From positions 1 to 64,000 of the forward strand of contig JAQSWS010000002.1 of the NCBI GenBank assembly GCA_029266495.1: 64,000 bases of DNA, read 5' to 3'. Numbering within the stretch: the first letter of the stretch is position 1; every line of letters starts with the position of its first letter. The position numbers were made by a program, and so were the translations under genes. Below the pieces are notes generated by a model. It was not told the origin of the DNA, made no database searches, and saw only the letters and a list, made by a program, of their open reading frames with translations. Of this stretch, positions 16,509 through 25,079 are shown one piece after another. The stretch is from Rariglobus sp. Its GTDB lineage: Bacteria; Verrucomicrobiota; Verrucomicrobiia; Opitutales; Opitutaceae.

Positions 16509-17579
16509 ATGCGCTACAAACATGCCATCATCATGGCGCTCCTGCTCTGCGGCGCCGTGCTTTCTCTAAGAGCGGATGATTTGGAGCAGAAAACCACGCC
16601 TCCTCGCGTGGTCAAACAGACCCGGCCAAACTATCCGTCAGACATGGCCCGCAGCGGCATGCGTGGTGAAGTCCTGCTGGAGATCTTCATCAATGATAAA
16701 GGTCACGTAGAAAAAGCGACCGTTGTTAAGAGCGATAATCCGGCGTTCGACAAACCGGCAATCGATGCGGTGCTCACCTGGACCTTTGCACCTGCAACCC
16801 GGGACGGGCTGCCCGTTTCCACCACGGCCCGGCAACCCATCGTTTTCGAGATTTCATTAATGCCCGATGGAGGTAGAAGCGCCTTTGAAGTCATACGTGG
16901 AAACCCCTCCAAGCTGCCTCCTGAATTCCGTTACGACGTGGCGCCAAAACCGCAGGGAGTCGCCCTCGCAGTATATCCCTACGAATTGCTCCGGAAAAAA
17001 CAGACCGGCAAAGCCACCGTGGTCCTGTTTATCGATACCGAAGGCGCGGTCTCGAGTGTATCCGCCACCAAGGCGAACGCCCCTGAGTTCGGACTGGCTG
17101 CAATGGCCGCTGCCGAACAGTTCAGTTTCACTCCCGCCTCGAAAGCGGGACAACCGATCTGGGCTGCGCTTCATCTCGAAATGACGTTCAGCAGATCGGC
17201 GACCGAGAGCTACGTGCAGGCCCCTGACTTTCGCCTCTTGAAACGCGAGGTCACCCACCCGGAGACGATCGTAAAGGGCGACCAGCTCGATCGTCCCCTC
17301 AGGATCGTTTCACAAAAGGCCCCGATCTTTCCGTCGGCCCAGAAGAAAAAATCCCGCTCCGGACGGGCCACGGTTGAGTTCCTGATCGATGAGAAAGGAA
17401 ACGTCGCCTTGCCCCGCATCATTTCGTCCGATGCACCTGAATTCGGCTATGCTGCGGTTCAAGCGGTCAGCACCTGGCAGTTTGATCCGCCCACCGCGAA
17501 CGGCAAAGCCGTGATCACCCGCGCCCGGGTCCCTTTTGATTTTAAGTTCAGCCCCCATTCGACGGCGCACTCGAAATGA
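16509..17579 (+). CDS. periplasmic protein with three TonB_C domains
   Basis: A 356-residue protein with a signal peptide (ALLLCGAVLSLRA). Three successive TonB C-terminal-type domains are visible, each with the YP..A...G..G.V.....D..G.V....V..S....F..AA..A...W.F.P pattern: about residues 35-115, 155-230 and 275-350. Classical TonB has one such domain plus a membrane anchor; here there is neither anchor nor proline-rich spacer, so energy transduction is unlikely. A binding or scaffold role in the periplasm is an inference. The start is TCCACCATG. Confidence 0.82.
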   Translation: MRYKHAIIMALLLCGAVLSLRADDLEQKTTPPRVVKQTRPNYPSDMARSGMRGEVLLEIFINDKGHVEKATVVKSDNPAFDKPAIDAVLTWTFAPATRDGLPVSTTARQPIVFEISLMPDGGRSAFEVIRGNPSKLPPEFRYDVAPKPQGVALAVYPYELLRKKQTGKATVVLFIDTEGAVSSVSATKANAPEFGLAAMAAAEQFSFTPASKAGQPIWAALHLEMTFSRSATESYVQAPDFRLLKREVTHPETIVKGDQLDRPLRIVSQKAPIFPSAQKKKSRSGRATVEFLIDEKGNVALPRIISSDAPEFGYAAVQAVSTWQFDPPTANGKAVITRARVPFDFKFSPHSTAHSK

Positions 17580-17655
17580 ACCCCTCGCGCAGTCAGCCTC
17601 CGTCCCTTCGCCATTCGCAACCCTCGCCACCCCTTCGTCCACAACGGGTCGACCG

Positions 17656-18300
17656 ATGAAGCTCCTCCCTCAGAGCCGGCCTGCCATCGTCCGCTGCGTG
17701 ATCATTCTGTCCGTGTTCGTGGCGTTGGTTGCGATCCGGCGCCCGGATCGCCTCGTCAGCTACTACTTCTCCGAGAAAAAAGAAGGAGACATTCTGTTCC
17801 AATCGCTCCCCCACGGCGATCTGGTGGATGCCATCGAAGGCATCAGTCACTCGGAATGGTCTCATTGCGGCATCCTCGTCAAACACGGCGGTAAATGGCA
17901 GGTGGCCGAAGCGATTGGCGAAGTGCGCTACACCCCGTTGCACCTGTGGGTCCTGCGTGGTCGTCAATTCAAAGTGGAAGCCTACCGGGTAAACCCGCCA
18001 CCCGCCGGGATCGCCCCGGCGTTGAACGCGGGCGTGGCGAAGCTCAGGGGACTCCCGTATGATTTCAGCTATGCTCCGGACGATGCGGAAATCTACTGCT
18101 CGGAATTGGTCCACAAAGTCTATGACCGCGAACTCGGCGTCTCCATCGGCAGCTGGGAACAACTCGGTCACTTGAATTGGAAGCCGTATGAAGCCTTCAT
18201 CCGGCGTATGGAGAACGGCCAGTTGCCCCTGGACCGTGCAATGATCACCCCGGTGGCGTTAACCCGCAGCCCTCTCGTCACCCGTGTGTTCCCACGATAG
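17656..18300 (+). CDS. YiiX/YebB-like NlpC/P60 superfamily protein
   Basis: A 214-residue protein with an N-terminal membrane anchor (VRCVIILSVFVALVAI). The catalytic pieces of the permuted papain-like fold are visible: His in EWSHCGILVK and Cys in EIYCSELVHKVYD, preceded by GDILFQS. The family (DUF830/YiiX) includes peptidases or amidases and lipid-modifying enzymes; the substrate is unknown. The active site would face the periplasm. The ATG at 17656 is chosen over upstream codons overlapping the TonB_C gene. Confidence 0.8.
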   Translation: MKLLPQSRPAIVRCVIILSVFVALVAIRRPDRLVSYYFSEKKEGDILFQSLPHGDLVDAIEGISHSEWSHCGILVKHGGKWQVAEAIGEVRYTPLHLWVLRGRQFKVEAYRVNPPPAGIAPALNAGVAKLRGLPYDFSYAPDDAEIYCSELVHKVYDRELGVSIGSWEQLGHLNWKPYEAFIRRMENGQLPLDRAMITPVALTRSPLVTRVFPR

Positions 18301-18450
18301 TGCGCCCGCCGCCCAGCGCCCCTGCCCGCGCAGAATCACGATTCCTTGCGAAATCGAGTGACGCAGGCCACAGACCCTGCGTTTTCTCAGCTCCACGCGC
18401 ACGCCTCCAAACGTTCGCATGTGGACAAAAGTCTCCGTCCTCCCTTCCTC

Positions 18451-19479
18451 ATGCCCACCCAAAACCCCGGCCACGCCTTCGCACGCGTCGTGTCGGCAGT
18501 CCGCCGCCTTCTCGATCGCAACCGCTCCCCCGATCGGAACCATCGCGATAACAACCGACGCATTTTTTCAGATCTGCACGCACAGGAGCGCATGCTTGCC
18601 GATCGCCCGCGCATGACATTTTACCATGCGGCCATTCAGCGTCACATTCACCCCGGAGATCACGTCATCGATCTCGGAACGGGCACCGGCATCCTTGCCG
18701 CCTTTGCCTCCCGCCGCGGCGCGGCGCGCGTGCACGCCCTTGATCACTCGCCCATTCTCAAGCACGCCCGCTCCCTGGCCGCCGCCAACCACATCGAACG
18801 CGTCCACTTCATTTCCTGCCATAGCACCGAGTTCACTCTCCCCGCACCGGTCGATGTGATTCTCCATGAACAGATGGGCGACTGTCTCTTCGATGAGGCC
18901 ATGCTCGCCAACGTCTGCGACCTCCGGGACCGGCTCCTCAAATCCGGCGGCCGCATCCTTCCCGCGGCCTTCGAACTCTACTGCGAACCGGTGCAACTCA
19001 ACACCGCGCGCCACGTCCCGTTCATCTGGAATCTTAACGTTCACGGCTATGACTTCTCCTCGATGGAACGCCATCGCCCGCAAGATCCCAACTACTACCA
19101 CCTTTGCGGCAACGATGCGGCCTTGGTTGATCGTTTTCTCGCCGAGCCCGTGCCTGCGCTCGCGTTCGATCTGCACACCGTCGACGAGGCTACTCTGTCC
19201 CATGATCTCCGCTTTCAACGTCGCGTGATCAATTCCGGCCGGATCGACGGCCTCGCCGTGTATTTCCGCACCAGAGTGGACGATGACCTGCAACTCAGCT
19301 CGGCGCCTCACGATCCAGGACGCGCCCCGCATTGGGGTTTTCGCCTCCTGCGCACCGAACCCGCCGACTATGCCGCGGGAGAGGTGATCGACGTAAAGCT
19401 CACCGTCGACCGCTGGCACGACGTCGATTCCTGGCGCTGGAGCCACGCCCTCGCACCGGCGACCGCCGCGACGGGCTGA
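18451..19479 (+). CDS. protein arginine methyltransferase homologue
   Basis: A 342-residue protein. SAM motif I is VIDLGTGTGILAAFASRRGA (near residues 71-90) with the ribose Asp in VHALDHSP. The double-E loop reads HEQMGDCLFDEAM, with Glu140 and Glu149 spaced exactly as in PRMT1 (EWMGYCLFYE, from memory). A PHWGF motif at 293-297 corresponds to the THW loop in the C-terminal beta barrel. These are the defining features of class I protein arginine methyltransferases, mostly known from eukaryotes. Start is uncertain; the ATG at 18451 is preferred over the TTG at 18346. Confidence 0.8.
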   Translation: MPTQNPGHAFARVVSAVRRLLDRNRSPDRNHRDNNRRIFSDLHAQERMLADRPRMTFYHAAIQRHIHPGDHVIDLGTGTGILAAFASRRGAARVHALDHSPILKHARSLAAANHIERVHFISCHSTEFTLPAPVDVILHEQMGDCLFDEAMLANVCDLRDRLLKSGGRILPAAFELYCEPVQLNTARHVPFIWNLNVHGYDFSSMERHRPQDPNYYHLCGNDAALVDRFLAEPVPALAFDLHTVDEATLSHDLRFQRRVINSGRIDGLAVYFRTRVDDDLQLSSAPHDPGRAPHWGFRLLRTEPADYAAGEVIDVKLTVDRWHDVDSWRWSHALAPATAATG

Positions 19480-19562
19480 CTCCAATGGCCGCCTCATCAC
19501 AAGGCGAAGCGAAAGACCGCCACGCCTTGAGCAACCGTCGTCACCTCACCCGTCGATGCCGG

Positions 19563-19841
19563 TCACGCCGCGAGGCAAAACCGGGCCCTGACCTCCGCGG
19601 AATCGAGACTCAATGAGCCGCGCAGGATTTCAAAAACGATGCGCTCGGCCGCCTTTTTGAGCACCTCGTCAAACTCGCGACAGGTGAGCGCCGCGCCTTC
19701 ACGGCGGATGGATCTGATCTGACTCTGGCTGAGCAACAGATGCATGATCACTTCCTCGGCTTCGGCAGGGCTGTCGGTGGAATGAGTGCTGATGTCCGTG
19801 TTGCCCTGAACGACATAGCAAATAGAGAGTTTACCAGACAT
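19563..19841 (-). CDS. small hypothetical protein
   Basis: A 92-residue acidic, helical protein without signal peptide (AEAEEVIMHLLLSQSQIR, FDEVLKKAAERIVFEILRG). No family recognised. It lies 39 bases downstream of the DUF2934-type gene on the same strand and may be in one transcript with it. Confidence 0.5.
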   Translation of the reverse strand: MSGKLSICYVVQGNTDISTHSTDSPAEAEEVIMHLLLSQSQIRSIRREGAALTCREFDEVLKKAAERIVFEILRGSLSLDSAEVRARFCLAA

Positions 19842-19880
19842 GGCGGGGTGGGGTTGAGGATTGTCGGGGAGGTCACCGGC

Positions 19881-20108
19881 TCATTCGGCACACCGCAGGC
19901 GCGGATGCCGGAAGCAGCCTTGGTCGATCGCGCGGAGTTCGGCCTCGGCTTCCAACCAGATTTCGAGATCGCGATTTTGGGGGCGGCCTTGAGCGTTCCA
20001 AATTTCTTGAGCTCGCAGGGCAATGGCCTCGTGGGTGGCCACGTGTTCGGCCTCGGTGTCGACAGCCGTATTTTGCAGGAAAGGTGAGCGTGTCATGACA
20101 GGATGCAT
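19881..20108 (-). CDS. DUF2934 family small protein
   Basis: A 75-residue protein. The central segment IALRAQEIWNAQGRPQNRD followed by LEIWLEAEAEL is the DUF2934 signature (helix, GRP turn, Asp, W.AE.EL). Such proteins are small and of unknown function, often several per genome. Start choice is open: the ATG complement at 20106-20108, or the one at 20094-20096 four codons later. Between this gene and the DUF1275 gene lie ~240 bases with no recognised feature. Confidence 0.7.
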   Translation of the reverse strand: MHPVMTRSPFLQNTAVDTEAEHVATHEAIALRAQEIWNAQGRPQNRDLEIWLEAEAELRAIDQGCFRHPRLRCAE

Positions 20109-20351
20109 GAAGCTTCAGGGGTGAACGTTGAGGGAGTATCTCACAGAGGTGGTCCTTGGGGAGTCGGCCGGAGGACAACCACGCAGGCGGAAACCACGGA
20201 TCAAAGCCGGGTTTACCTTTGGATCATGCGCCGCCTCGAAGGAATCTCCACATCTTTTTGCCAGTCACTGGTGGTAGAAGCGGAGCTATCCACAGTCACA
20301 ACCGTTGCTCGAAGACAGCTACCCCGCGCCCTTTGGTTCGAGCCGTATCTG

Positions 20352-21014
20352 TCACCTCGCCAGCTGCTTGAAGCCAAAATACCCGCAGCCGGCCAGCCCG
20401 GTCAGCGTGGCGGGAAACAACAACGTCGCGAATCCGATCCGCGTATAACCCAAACTGCCGAGAATGCCCCCCAAAAAAAATCCAATGAACAACACGAGGT
20501 AGAGTCCCGCACGTCGTCCGTCGATCGGCTCGCCGCGAAGCTTTAAGCCAACCGCAATACCCAGGTCGGTGATAATCCCCGTCATATGCGTGGTGCGAAT
20601 GATCGCGCCGCTGTAATGCGTGGCCATCGCGTTTTGCAGGCCGCACGCCATCGCCGCCAGACAGTCGCCCGCGTAGTTTCCGGTCATCAACATGCGGCAC
20701 GCGGCAAACAGCAGCACCGACTCAATCACCAGAGCCACGCCATAACGCCGCCCCAGTTTGAGCGCGCTCTGGCGAATGATCATCGCGCTCAGCACGCTTC
20801 CCAAAAAAAACGAAAACACCACCGCGCCTGCGTAAATCGCCAGCCCATACTGGCCGGTCGACAATTCGTTGCTCAGCACCGTGACCGAGCCCGACATATG
20901 CGAGATCGCCTGGTGGTGCATCCCGAGAAATCCGACCGCGTTGATGCTTCCCGCCGCACAGGTGAGCACAAACCCGCCCATCAGAATCCAGGGAGGAATC
21001 GGTTTGGAGAGCAT
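20352..21014 (-). CDS. DUF1275 (YoaK-like) membrane protein
   Basis: A 220-residue protein with six hydrophobic segments. The opening LTCAAGSINAVGFLGMHHQAISHMSGSVT is the typical DUF1275 first region, and ACGLQNAMATHYSGAIIRTTHMTGIITDLG is its diagnostic central motif. It is an inner-membrane protein of unknown role, a proposed transporter by fold only. It is convergent with nothing close and divergent from the CusF-like gene by ~110 bases. Confidence 0.88.
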   Translation of the reverse strand: MLSKPIPPWILMGGFVLTCAAGSINAVGFLGMHHQAISHMSGSVTVLSNELSTGQYGLAIYAGAVVFSFFLGSVLSAMIIRQSALKLGRRYGVALVIESVLLFAACRMLMTGNYAGDCLAAMACGLQNAMATHYSGAIIRTTHMTGIITDLGIAVGLKLRGEPIDGRRAGLYLVLFIGFFLGGILGSLGYTRIGFATLLFPATLTGLAGCGYFGFKQLAR

Positions 21015-21127
21015 CTCCTTCCAGCACTACAAGCCCGACGGATACCCGCAAGTCCCCGACCTCCTTGTTTGCTCGAAAATCGTCCGCATGGCTTGTCTCG
21101 GCCCGCTCCCGCCTGCATCTCTACCAC

Positions 21128-22057
21128 GTGAAACGGCGCCCGCCCCTCCTGTCGCTTACCCTGTTCTTGTGCACACCGCTTCTGCACGCGGCGGAGGATT
21201 CGCCCGTGTTCATCGTCCAAAATCAACCCGTTGCCCCCACCACCGTCGTGCCTCAAGACGGCCTGCGAGACCTGCGTTTCTCGCGATTGCGAGACGGTAA
21301 CTGGACTCCGCCCGCCTTGCTCAACCCCGACGGCTGGCGCAGCGCCGCGGATCCTGTCGGTGAAGGCCCCTCCCTCGACAGCCGCGGCGCCCACGTGGCC
21401 GTCGCCTGGTTTACCGCCGCCGAGGGCCCGCGGATCAATGTCTCCGTTTCCAGCAACGCGGGCGTCCAGTGGCTCATGCCCAATCGCGTCGACGACATCG
21501 CGCCCCTTGGCCGGGTCTCGATCGTGCTGCTCGACGATGGCGCCCAGCTGGTCTCCTGGGTTGAACAGCTCGGCGGCCACTACCTCATTCTCCTGCGCCG
21601 CATCTCGCCGCGCGGCACCCTGAGCGTTCCGGTGCAACTCGTCCGCCTCCCGACCGACCCCGGTCATCCCCGGCTCACCCGAGTGAAAGACGGTGACACG
21701 ACACCCGCGCAACTGCTGCTCGCCTACATCGAACACGCGGCTCCCGCCGCCCGGTTGATCACTCTCCCCGACGCATCCCTGCTCGCCGAGGCCGATGCCT
21801 GCGATTGCGACCCACGCCCCGAGGATCAACGCGGCTATGCGCTGAAAGGCCGGGTTCTCTCCATCGATCCCAACGCAGGCACCATCACACTCGCCCATGA
21901 TGAAGTCCCCGGAGTCATGAAAGCCGCAACCCGCACCTTCAAGGCCGCGCCTCCCCTCTTCGCCGCCGCGCAACCCGGCAAACGGGTGTTTGCGCGCATC
22001 GAACGCATCGGGCCCGACTGGTGGCTCTTTAACCTTCGCACCTTGGTCACCCCCTGA
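21128..22057 (+). CDS. sialidase-like protein with CusF-like tail
   Basis: A 309-residue exported protein with a GTG start and a signal peptide (LLSLTLFLCTPLLHA). The first ~220 residues form BNR/sialidase-like blades (LDSRGAHVAVAWF, RINVSVSSNAGVQW, LVSWVEQLGGHYLIL). The last ~75 residues (LKGRVLSIDPNAGTITLAHDEVPGVMKAATRTF ... WWLFNLR) match the CusF periplasmic copper-binding fold. A Cys pair (DACDCD) sits just before it. The expected Cu ligands are partly altered (VMKAATRTF instead of MPAMTMTF). It probably belongs with the downstream metal-related genes. Confidence 0.72.
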   Translation: MKRRPPLLSLTLFLCTPLLHAAEDSPVFIVQNQPVAPTTVVPQDGLRDLRFSRLRDGNWTPPALLNPDGWRSAADPVGEGPSLDSRGAHVAVAWFTAAEGPRINVSVSSNAGVQWLMPNRVDDIAPLGRVSIVLLDDGAQLVSWVEQLGGHYLILLRRISPRGTLSVPVQLVRLPTDPGHPRLTRVKDGDTTPAQLLLAYIEHAAPAARLITLPDASLLAEADACDCDPRPEDQRGYALKGRVLSIDPNAGTITLAHDEVPGVMKAATRTFKAAPPLFAAAQPGKRVFARIERIGPDWWLFNLRTLVTP

Positions 22058-22104
22058 ATGCCCGTCACCGCTCCTTGACACGTTTGCTATTACTGTAAGC
22101 CCGT

Positions 22105-22458
22105 ATGCCGTCGTCCCGCACCCAACCCTCCGCAGTCAGCCGCCTTCAAGGCGCACTCGCGTGGTTGCTCGCGGGCTTGGTGCTCGCGCTCGGCCTGCTG
22201 ACCGTTTGCCCGTCGGCGCACGCCCACCTGCACGATCATCACGAGACAACCCAGGATGGCCTGCCGGTCACCCATGACGACTCCGGCTGCGCCATCGTCC
22301 TTTTCCAGCACGGCGTCACCACGCCGATGGATTTGCCGCGTCTCACCGTTCCGCCCGCGGCATGGATCGCGACTCTGCCTCCGGCCGGGGACTTCCGGCC
22401 GTTTTCCGCCCCGCGCCACTTGCTTCAGCCGGCACGCGGACCTCCCTGCATCGGATAA
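22105..22458 (+). CDS. His-rich exported protein, DUF2946-like
   Basis: A 117-residue protein. A hydrophobic signal segment (LAWLLAGLVLALGLLTV) is followed by a His-rich stretch (HAHLHDHHE), a Cys in DSGCAIVLFQHGV, and a Pro/Arg-rich tail ending in RGPPCIG. The Cys-A-V-x-x-F-x-x-G segment is like DUF2946 proteins, which often sit next to metal-related TonB receptors. A metal-binding periplasmic role is inferred. A TTGACA box occurs at 22075-22080, but I see no matching -10. Confidence 0.6.
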   Translation: MPSSRTQPSAVSRLQGALAWLLAGLVLALGLLTVCPSAHAHLHDHHETTQDGLPVTHDDSGCAIVLFQHGVTTPMDLPRLTVPPAAWIATLPPAGDFRPFSAPRHLLQPARGPPCIG

Positions 22459-22568
22459 GACCATCGTCTTGACCGGGGCTTCCCGCGGGAAACCTCGTGT
22501 TCGTGTTCTTCGCACCACCGTGTTTTCGCGTGCGATCCTCCTTCCTTTGCAACCGCCCGTAAGCCGTC

Positions 22569-24563
22569 ATGCACCTTCCCTTTCGTATTTCCCTGGTCTG
22601 CGCCACCTCGCTGGCGCACGCCCAGACCACGCCCACTCCCTCCGCCCTCGATTCAAGCGTCGTCCTTGATGACGTCGTCGTGACCGCCTCGCCGCTCGCA
22701 CGCAGCCAGGCCGAACTCACCTCCGCCACCAGCGTGCTCACCGGTCGCGACCTTGCCCTCCAGCAACAGCCCACACTGGGCGAAACGCTGTCCGCCCAAC
22801 CAGGCATAAGCTCCACCTATTTTGGTCCCGGAGCCAGCCGGCCGATCATCCGCGGCCTCGGCGGCGATCGTATCCGTGTGCTCCAAAACGGCACCGGCAC
22901 CCAAGACGCATCCATCACCAGCCCCGACCATGCCGTAAGCGTGGAGCCGTTTCTGGTAAAACGCATTGAGGTCGTGCGCGGACCCGCCTCGCTCCTCTAT
23001 GGCAGTTCCGCCGTCGGCGGCGTTGTCAACGTCATCGATCACCGCATCGAAACCGAAATGCCCGACCGCCGCGTGTCAGGCTCGATCGATACTCGTTACG
23101 GCACCGTCGCCGACGAATTCGCCTATGGCGCAACCACCAACGTCGCCGTGGTCAAAACCGACACCCATGCCGTCATCCTCCACCTCGACGGTTTTGAACG
23201 CGAAGCCGGCGACGTGCGCACGCCGGCCGGACGCCTCGCCAACAGCGCCGTCGAGTCCAAAGGAGGCTCCATCGGTCTCTCCTATGTGAGCGACACCTTT
23301 AACGCCGGCCTCAACTACAACGGCTTCAACTCGCTCTACGGCACCGTGGCCGAACCCGACGTCGAAATCGACCTCCGCCAGCGCCGCGTGGACTTTGCCT
23401 CCGAGCTGAAACGCGAGTTCGGCATCTTTACCGGCGCCCGACTCAAGTTCGGCACCGCCGACTACGAACACGTCGAGCTGGAAGGCGGAGCGACCGGCAC
23501 CACCTTCACCAACACGGGTTTCGACGGACGCCTGGAGTTGCTGCACGCCCCCCTCGCCCGCTTCACCGGGGCTTGGGGTGTGCAGGCCGTGCGCAGCGAC
23601 TTCGACATCGTGGGTGCGGAGGCGTTCATGCCGCCCGCCCTCACCGAAAATCACGCACTCTTCGTTTTCGAAGAAACAAAGATCAACACGCTCACCTGGC
23701 AGTTCGGCGCCCGCGTCGAGCGCCAGTCCATCGACACCCGTGCCAACACGAATTTCCCTGCCTCGCAGTCGCGTGACGACACCACATTGAGCGTCTCCGG
23801 CGGCGTGGTGCATGAAATAAATCCCGCCTACGCCATGGCGTTTTCCGTCACCGGCACCGAACGCGCCCCCAACGCGCAGGAACTGTATTCAAACGGTCCC
23901 CACATCGGCACGGCCTCCTTCGAAATCGGCGATCCCTCGCTCGACACCGAAAAATCCATCGGGGTCGAACTCAGCCTGCGCAAGCTCACCGGCCTCGTGA
24001 CGGGTTCATTCAACCTCTTCGCGAACCGGTTCGACGGCTTCATCTTTGAGGAGGACACCGGGGCAATCGACCCGGGCGATCCGTTCGACCCGGACGATGA
24101 CCTGCCAATCTACCAATTCGTGCAACGCGACGCGCTCTTCTACGGCGCCGAGCTGGAAACCTTCTGGCACCTGCACGCAGGCGACCGCCACAACCTCGAT
24201 CTCAAGTTCAACATCGACTACACCCTCGCCCGCCAACGCAACAGCGACGACCTGCCCCGCATCCCGCCGCTCAAAGGTCTGATCGGCCTGGCCTGGACCG
24301 GAGGCCCGTGGAGCGCCGGCGTGGACTGGCAGCTTGTTGCCGATCAAAATCGCACCGCGCCCGGTGAAACCAGCACCGATGGCTACTCCCTCCTGAGCGC
24401 CTACATCGGCTATCGCCTGGTGCAAGGCCCCGTCGTCTATGACCTCTTTATGCGCGGCTCCAACCTGACGAATGAAGAAGCCCGCATGCACACCTCCTTC
24501 CTCAAGGACATCGCCCCGCTCCCCGGCCGCAGCGTCACCGCGGGCCTGCGGGCCAGCTTCTAA
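22569..24563 (+). CDS. TonB-dependent receptor, ZnuD-like
   Basis: A 664-residue outer-membrane receptor. A signal peptide (ISLVCATSLAHAQ) is followed by a plug domain (about residues 30-150), then a 22-strand-type barrel ending in the aromatic VTAGLRASF. The plug has GASRPIIRGLGGDRIRVLQN, TSPDHAVSVEPFLVKRIEV and GPASLLYGSSAVGGVVNVID, which closely resemble the ZnuD family of zinc receptors. With the His-rich and CusF-like proteins upstream this suggests uptake of zinc or another transition metal. No Fur or Zur box was identified. No tonB/exbB genes lie in the window. Confidence 0.85.
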   Translation: MHLPFRISLVCATSLAHAQTTPTPSALDSSVVLDDVVVTASPLARSQAELTSATSVLTGRDLALQQQPTLGETLSAQPGISSTYFGPGASRPIIRGLGGDRIRVLQNGTGTQDASITSPDHAVSVEPFLVKRIEVVRGPASLLYGSSAVGGVVNVIDHRIETEMPDRRVSGSIDTRYGTVADEFAYGATTNVAVVKTDTHAVILHLDGFEREAGDVRTPAGRLANSAVESKGGSIGLSYVSDTFNAGLNYNGFNSLYGTVAEPDVEIDLRQRRVDFASELKREFGIFTGARLKFGTADYEHVELEGGATGTTFTNTGFDGRLELLHAPLARFTGAWGVQAVRSDFDIVGAEAFMPPALTENHALFVFEETKINTLTWQFGARVERQSIDTRANTNFPASQSRDDTTLSVSGGVVHEINPAYAMAFSVTGTERAPNAQELYSNGPHIGTASFEIGDPSLDTEKSIGVELSLRKLTGLVTGSFNLFANRFDGFIFEEDTGAIDPGDPFDPDDDLPIYQFVQRDALFYGAELETFWHLHAGDRHNLDLKFNIDYTLARQRNSDDLPRIPPLKGLIGLAWTGGPWSAGVDWQLVADQNRTAPGETSTDGYSLLSAYIGYRLVQGPVVYDLFMRGSNLTNEEARMHTSFLKDIAPLPGRSVTAGLRASF

Positions 24564-24599
24564 AACACACCCACCGTCCCGCTCCTGGCGCTCCGACCC

Positions 24600-24642
24600 C
24601 CAAGCCCGGTTTGTCACTTAATAAGTGACAAACCGGGCTTGG
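24600..24642. terminator. 43-base perfect palindrome after the TonB receptor
   Basis: Two 21-base arms are exact reverse complements around a single central base, 37 bases after the receptor stop. The outer arm is CCAAGCCCGGTTTGTCAC. A hairpin this long could stop or protect the receptor transcript. No T-run follows on the plus strand. Confidence 0.75.
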
Positions 24643-24918
24643 TCGTTGGGCAGCAAAGCCGGGTCCGATTCATCGATAAAAACAGAAGTCGCCGTCAGCA
24701 ATGAAGCTGGCGGCGACTATTCTACTGCTTCGGGTTCAGAACCCGAATACCGCTGCTATGGCGGTTTTCTTCGTCTTACTATCTGGCGGAGTTAGTGACC
24801 TCTCGGTCACGTGGCTAATCTAGTCATCCCCGCTCAAATTTCATCCGGTTTTTTAAGTTTTTTCCGGCTTCATTTTGTAATCGCCCCGCCCCGGCGAACC
24901 CAACGCAGCCTTGCGTTG
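24643..24918. other. hairpin-dense noncoding stretch
   Basis: In 276 bases there are at least four more inverted repeats: a 13-bp stem with one G-T pair (24686-24717, AGTCGCCGTCAGC arm), TTCGGGTTC-A-GAACCCGAA (24729-24747), GTGACC-TCTC-GGTCAC (24795-24810) and CAACGCA-GCCT-TGCGTTG (24901-24918). A short frame from a GTG at 24625 to a TAG at 24793 could encode 56 residues, but the overlapping hairpins argue for a structured RNA or repeat. GC is lower than in flanking genes. It may be part of the leader of the threonine ammonia-lyase gene. Confidence 0.55.
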
Positions 24919-24957
24919 GATCCGCAGATCGGCATCGTTCGCTACCGCTTCACCGCA

Positions 24958-25044
24958 ATGACCTCCCGCAACGCCAACGCCCGCGCCATGATTATCGGCA
25001 TGATTATTATCCGCCGCCGGCCCGGGCATGGACACATCGCGTGA
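24958..25044 (+). CDS. Ile-rich leader peptide for attenuation
   Basis: A 28-codon ORF with five Ile codons in seven codons (segment MIIGMIIIRRRP), a sixth Ile near its end, and a TGA at 25042. It lies 116 bases before the threonine ammonia-lyase start and 36 bases before an intrinsic terminator. Short peptides loaded with codons for the regulated amino acid are the sensor in ribosome-mediated attenuation, and isoleucine is the end product of the pathway that this lyase opens. No Shine-Dalgarno is visible. An in-frame GTG at 24811 would give a longer product, but the classical arrangement fits the ATG at 24958. Confidence 0.78.
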   Translation: MTSRNANARAMIIGMIIIRRRPGHGHIA

Positions 25045-25079
25045 ACGCATAATTCATTTTAAAAACGCGACTCTCCACC

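Noticed and set aside
24670-24830. tRNA or tmRNA gene
   Set aside because: The hairpins do not form a cloverleaf; there is no TTCRA loop in a 5-bp stem and no acceptor stem, on either strand.
24811-25044. 77-residue protein from the GTG at 24811
   Set aside because: The upstream 49 codons have no protein-like conservation that I can see and overlap hairpins; the 28-codon Ile leader explains the frame.
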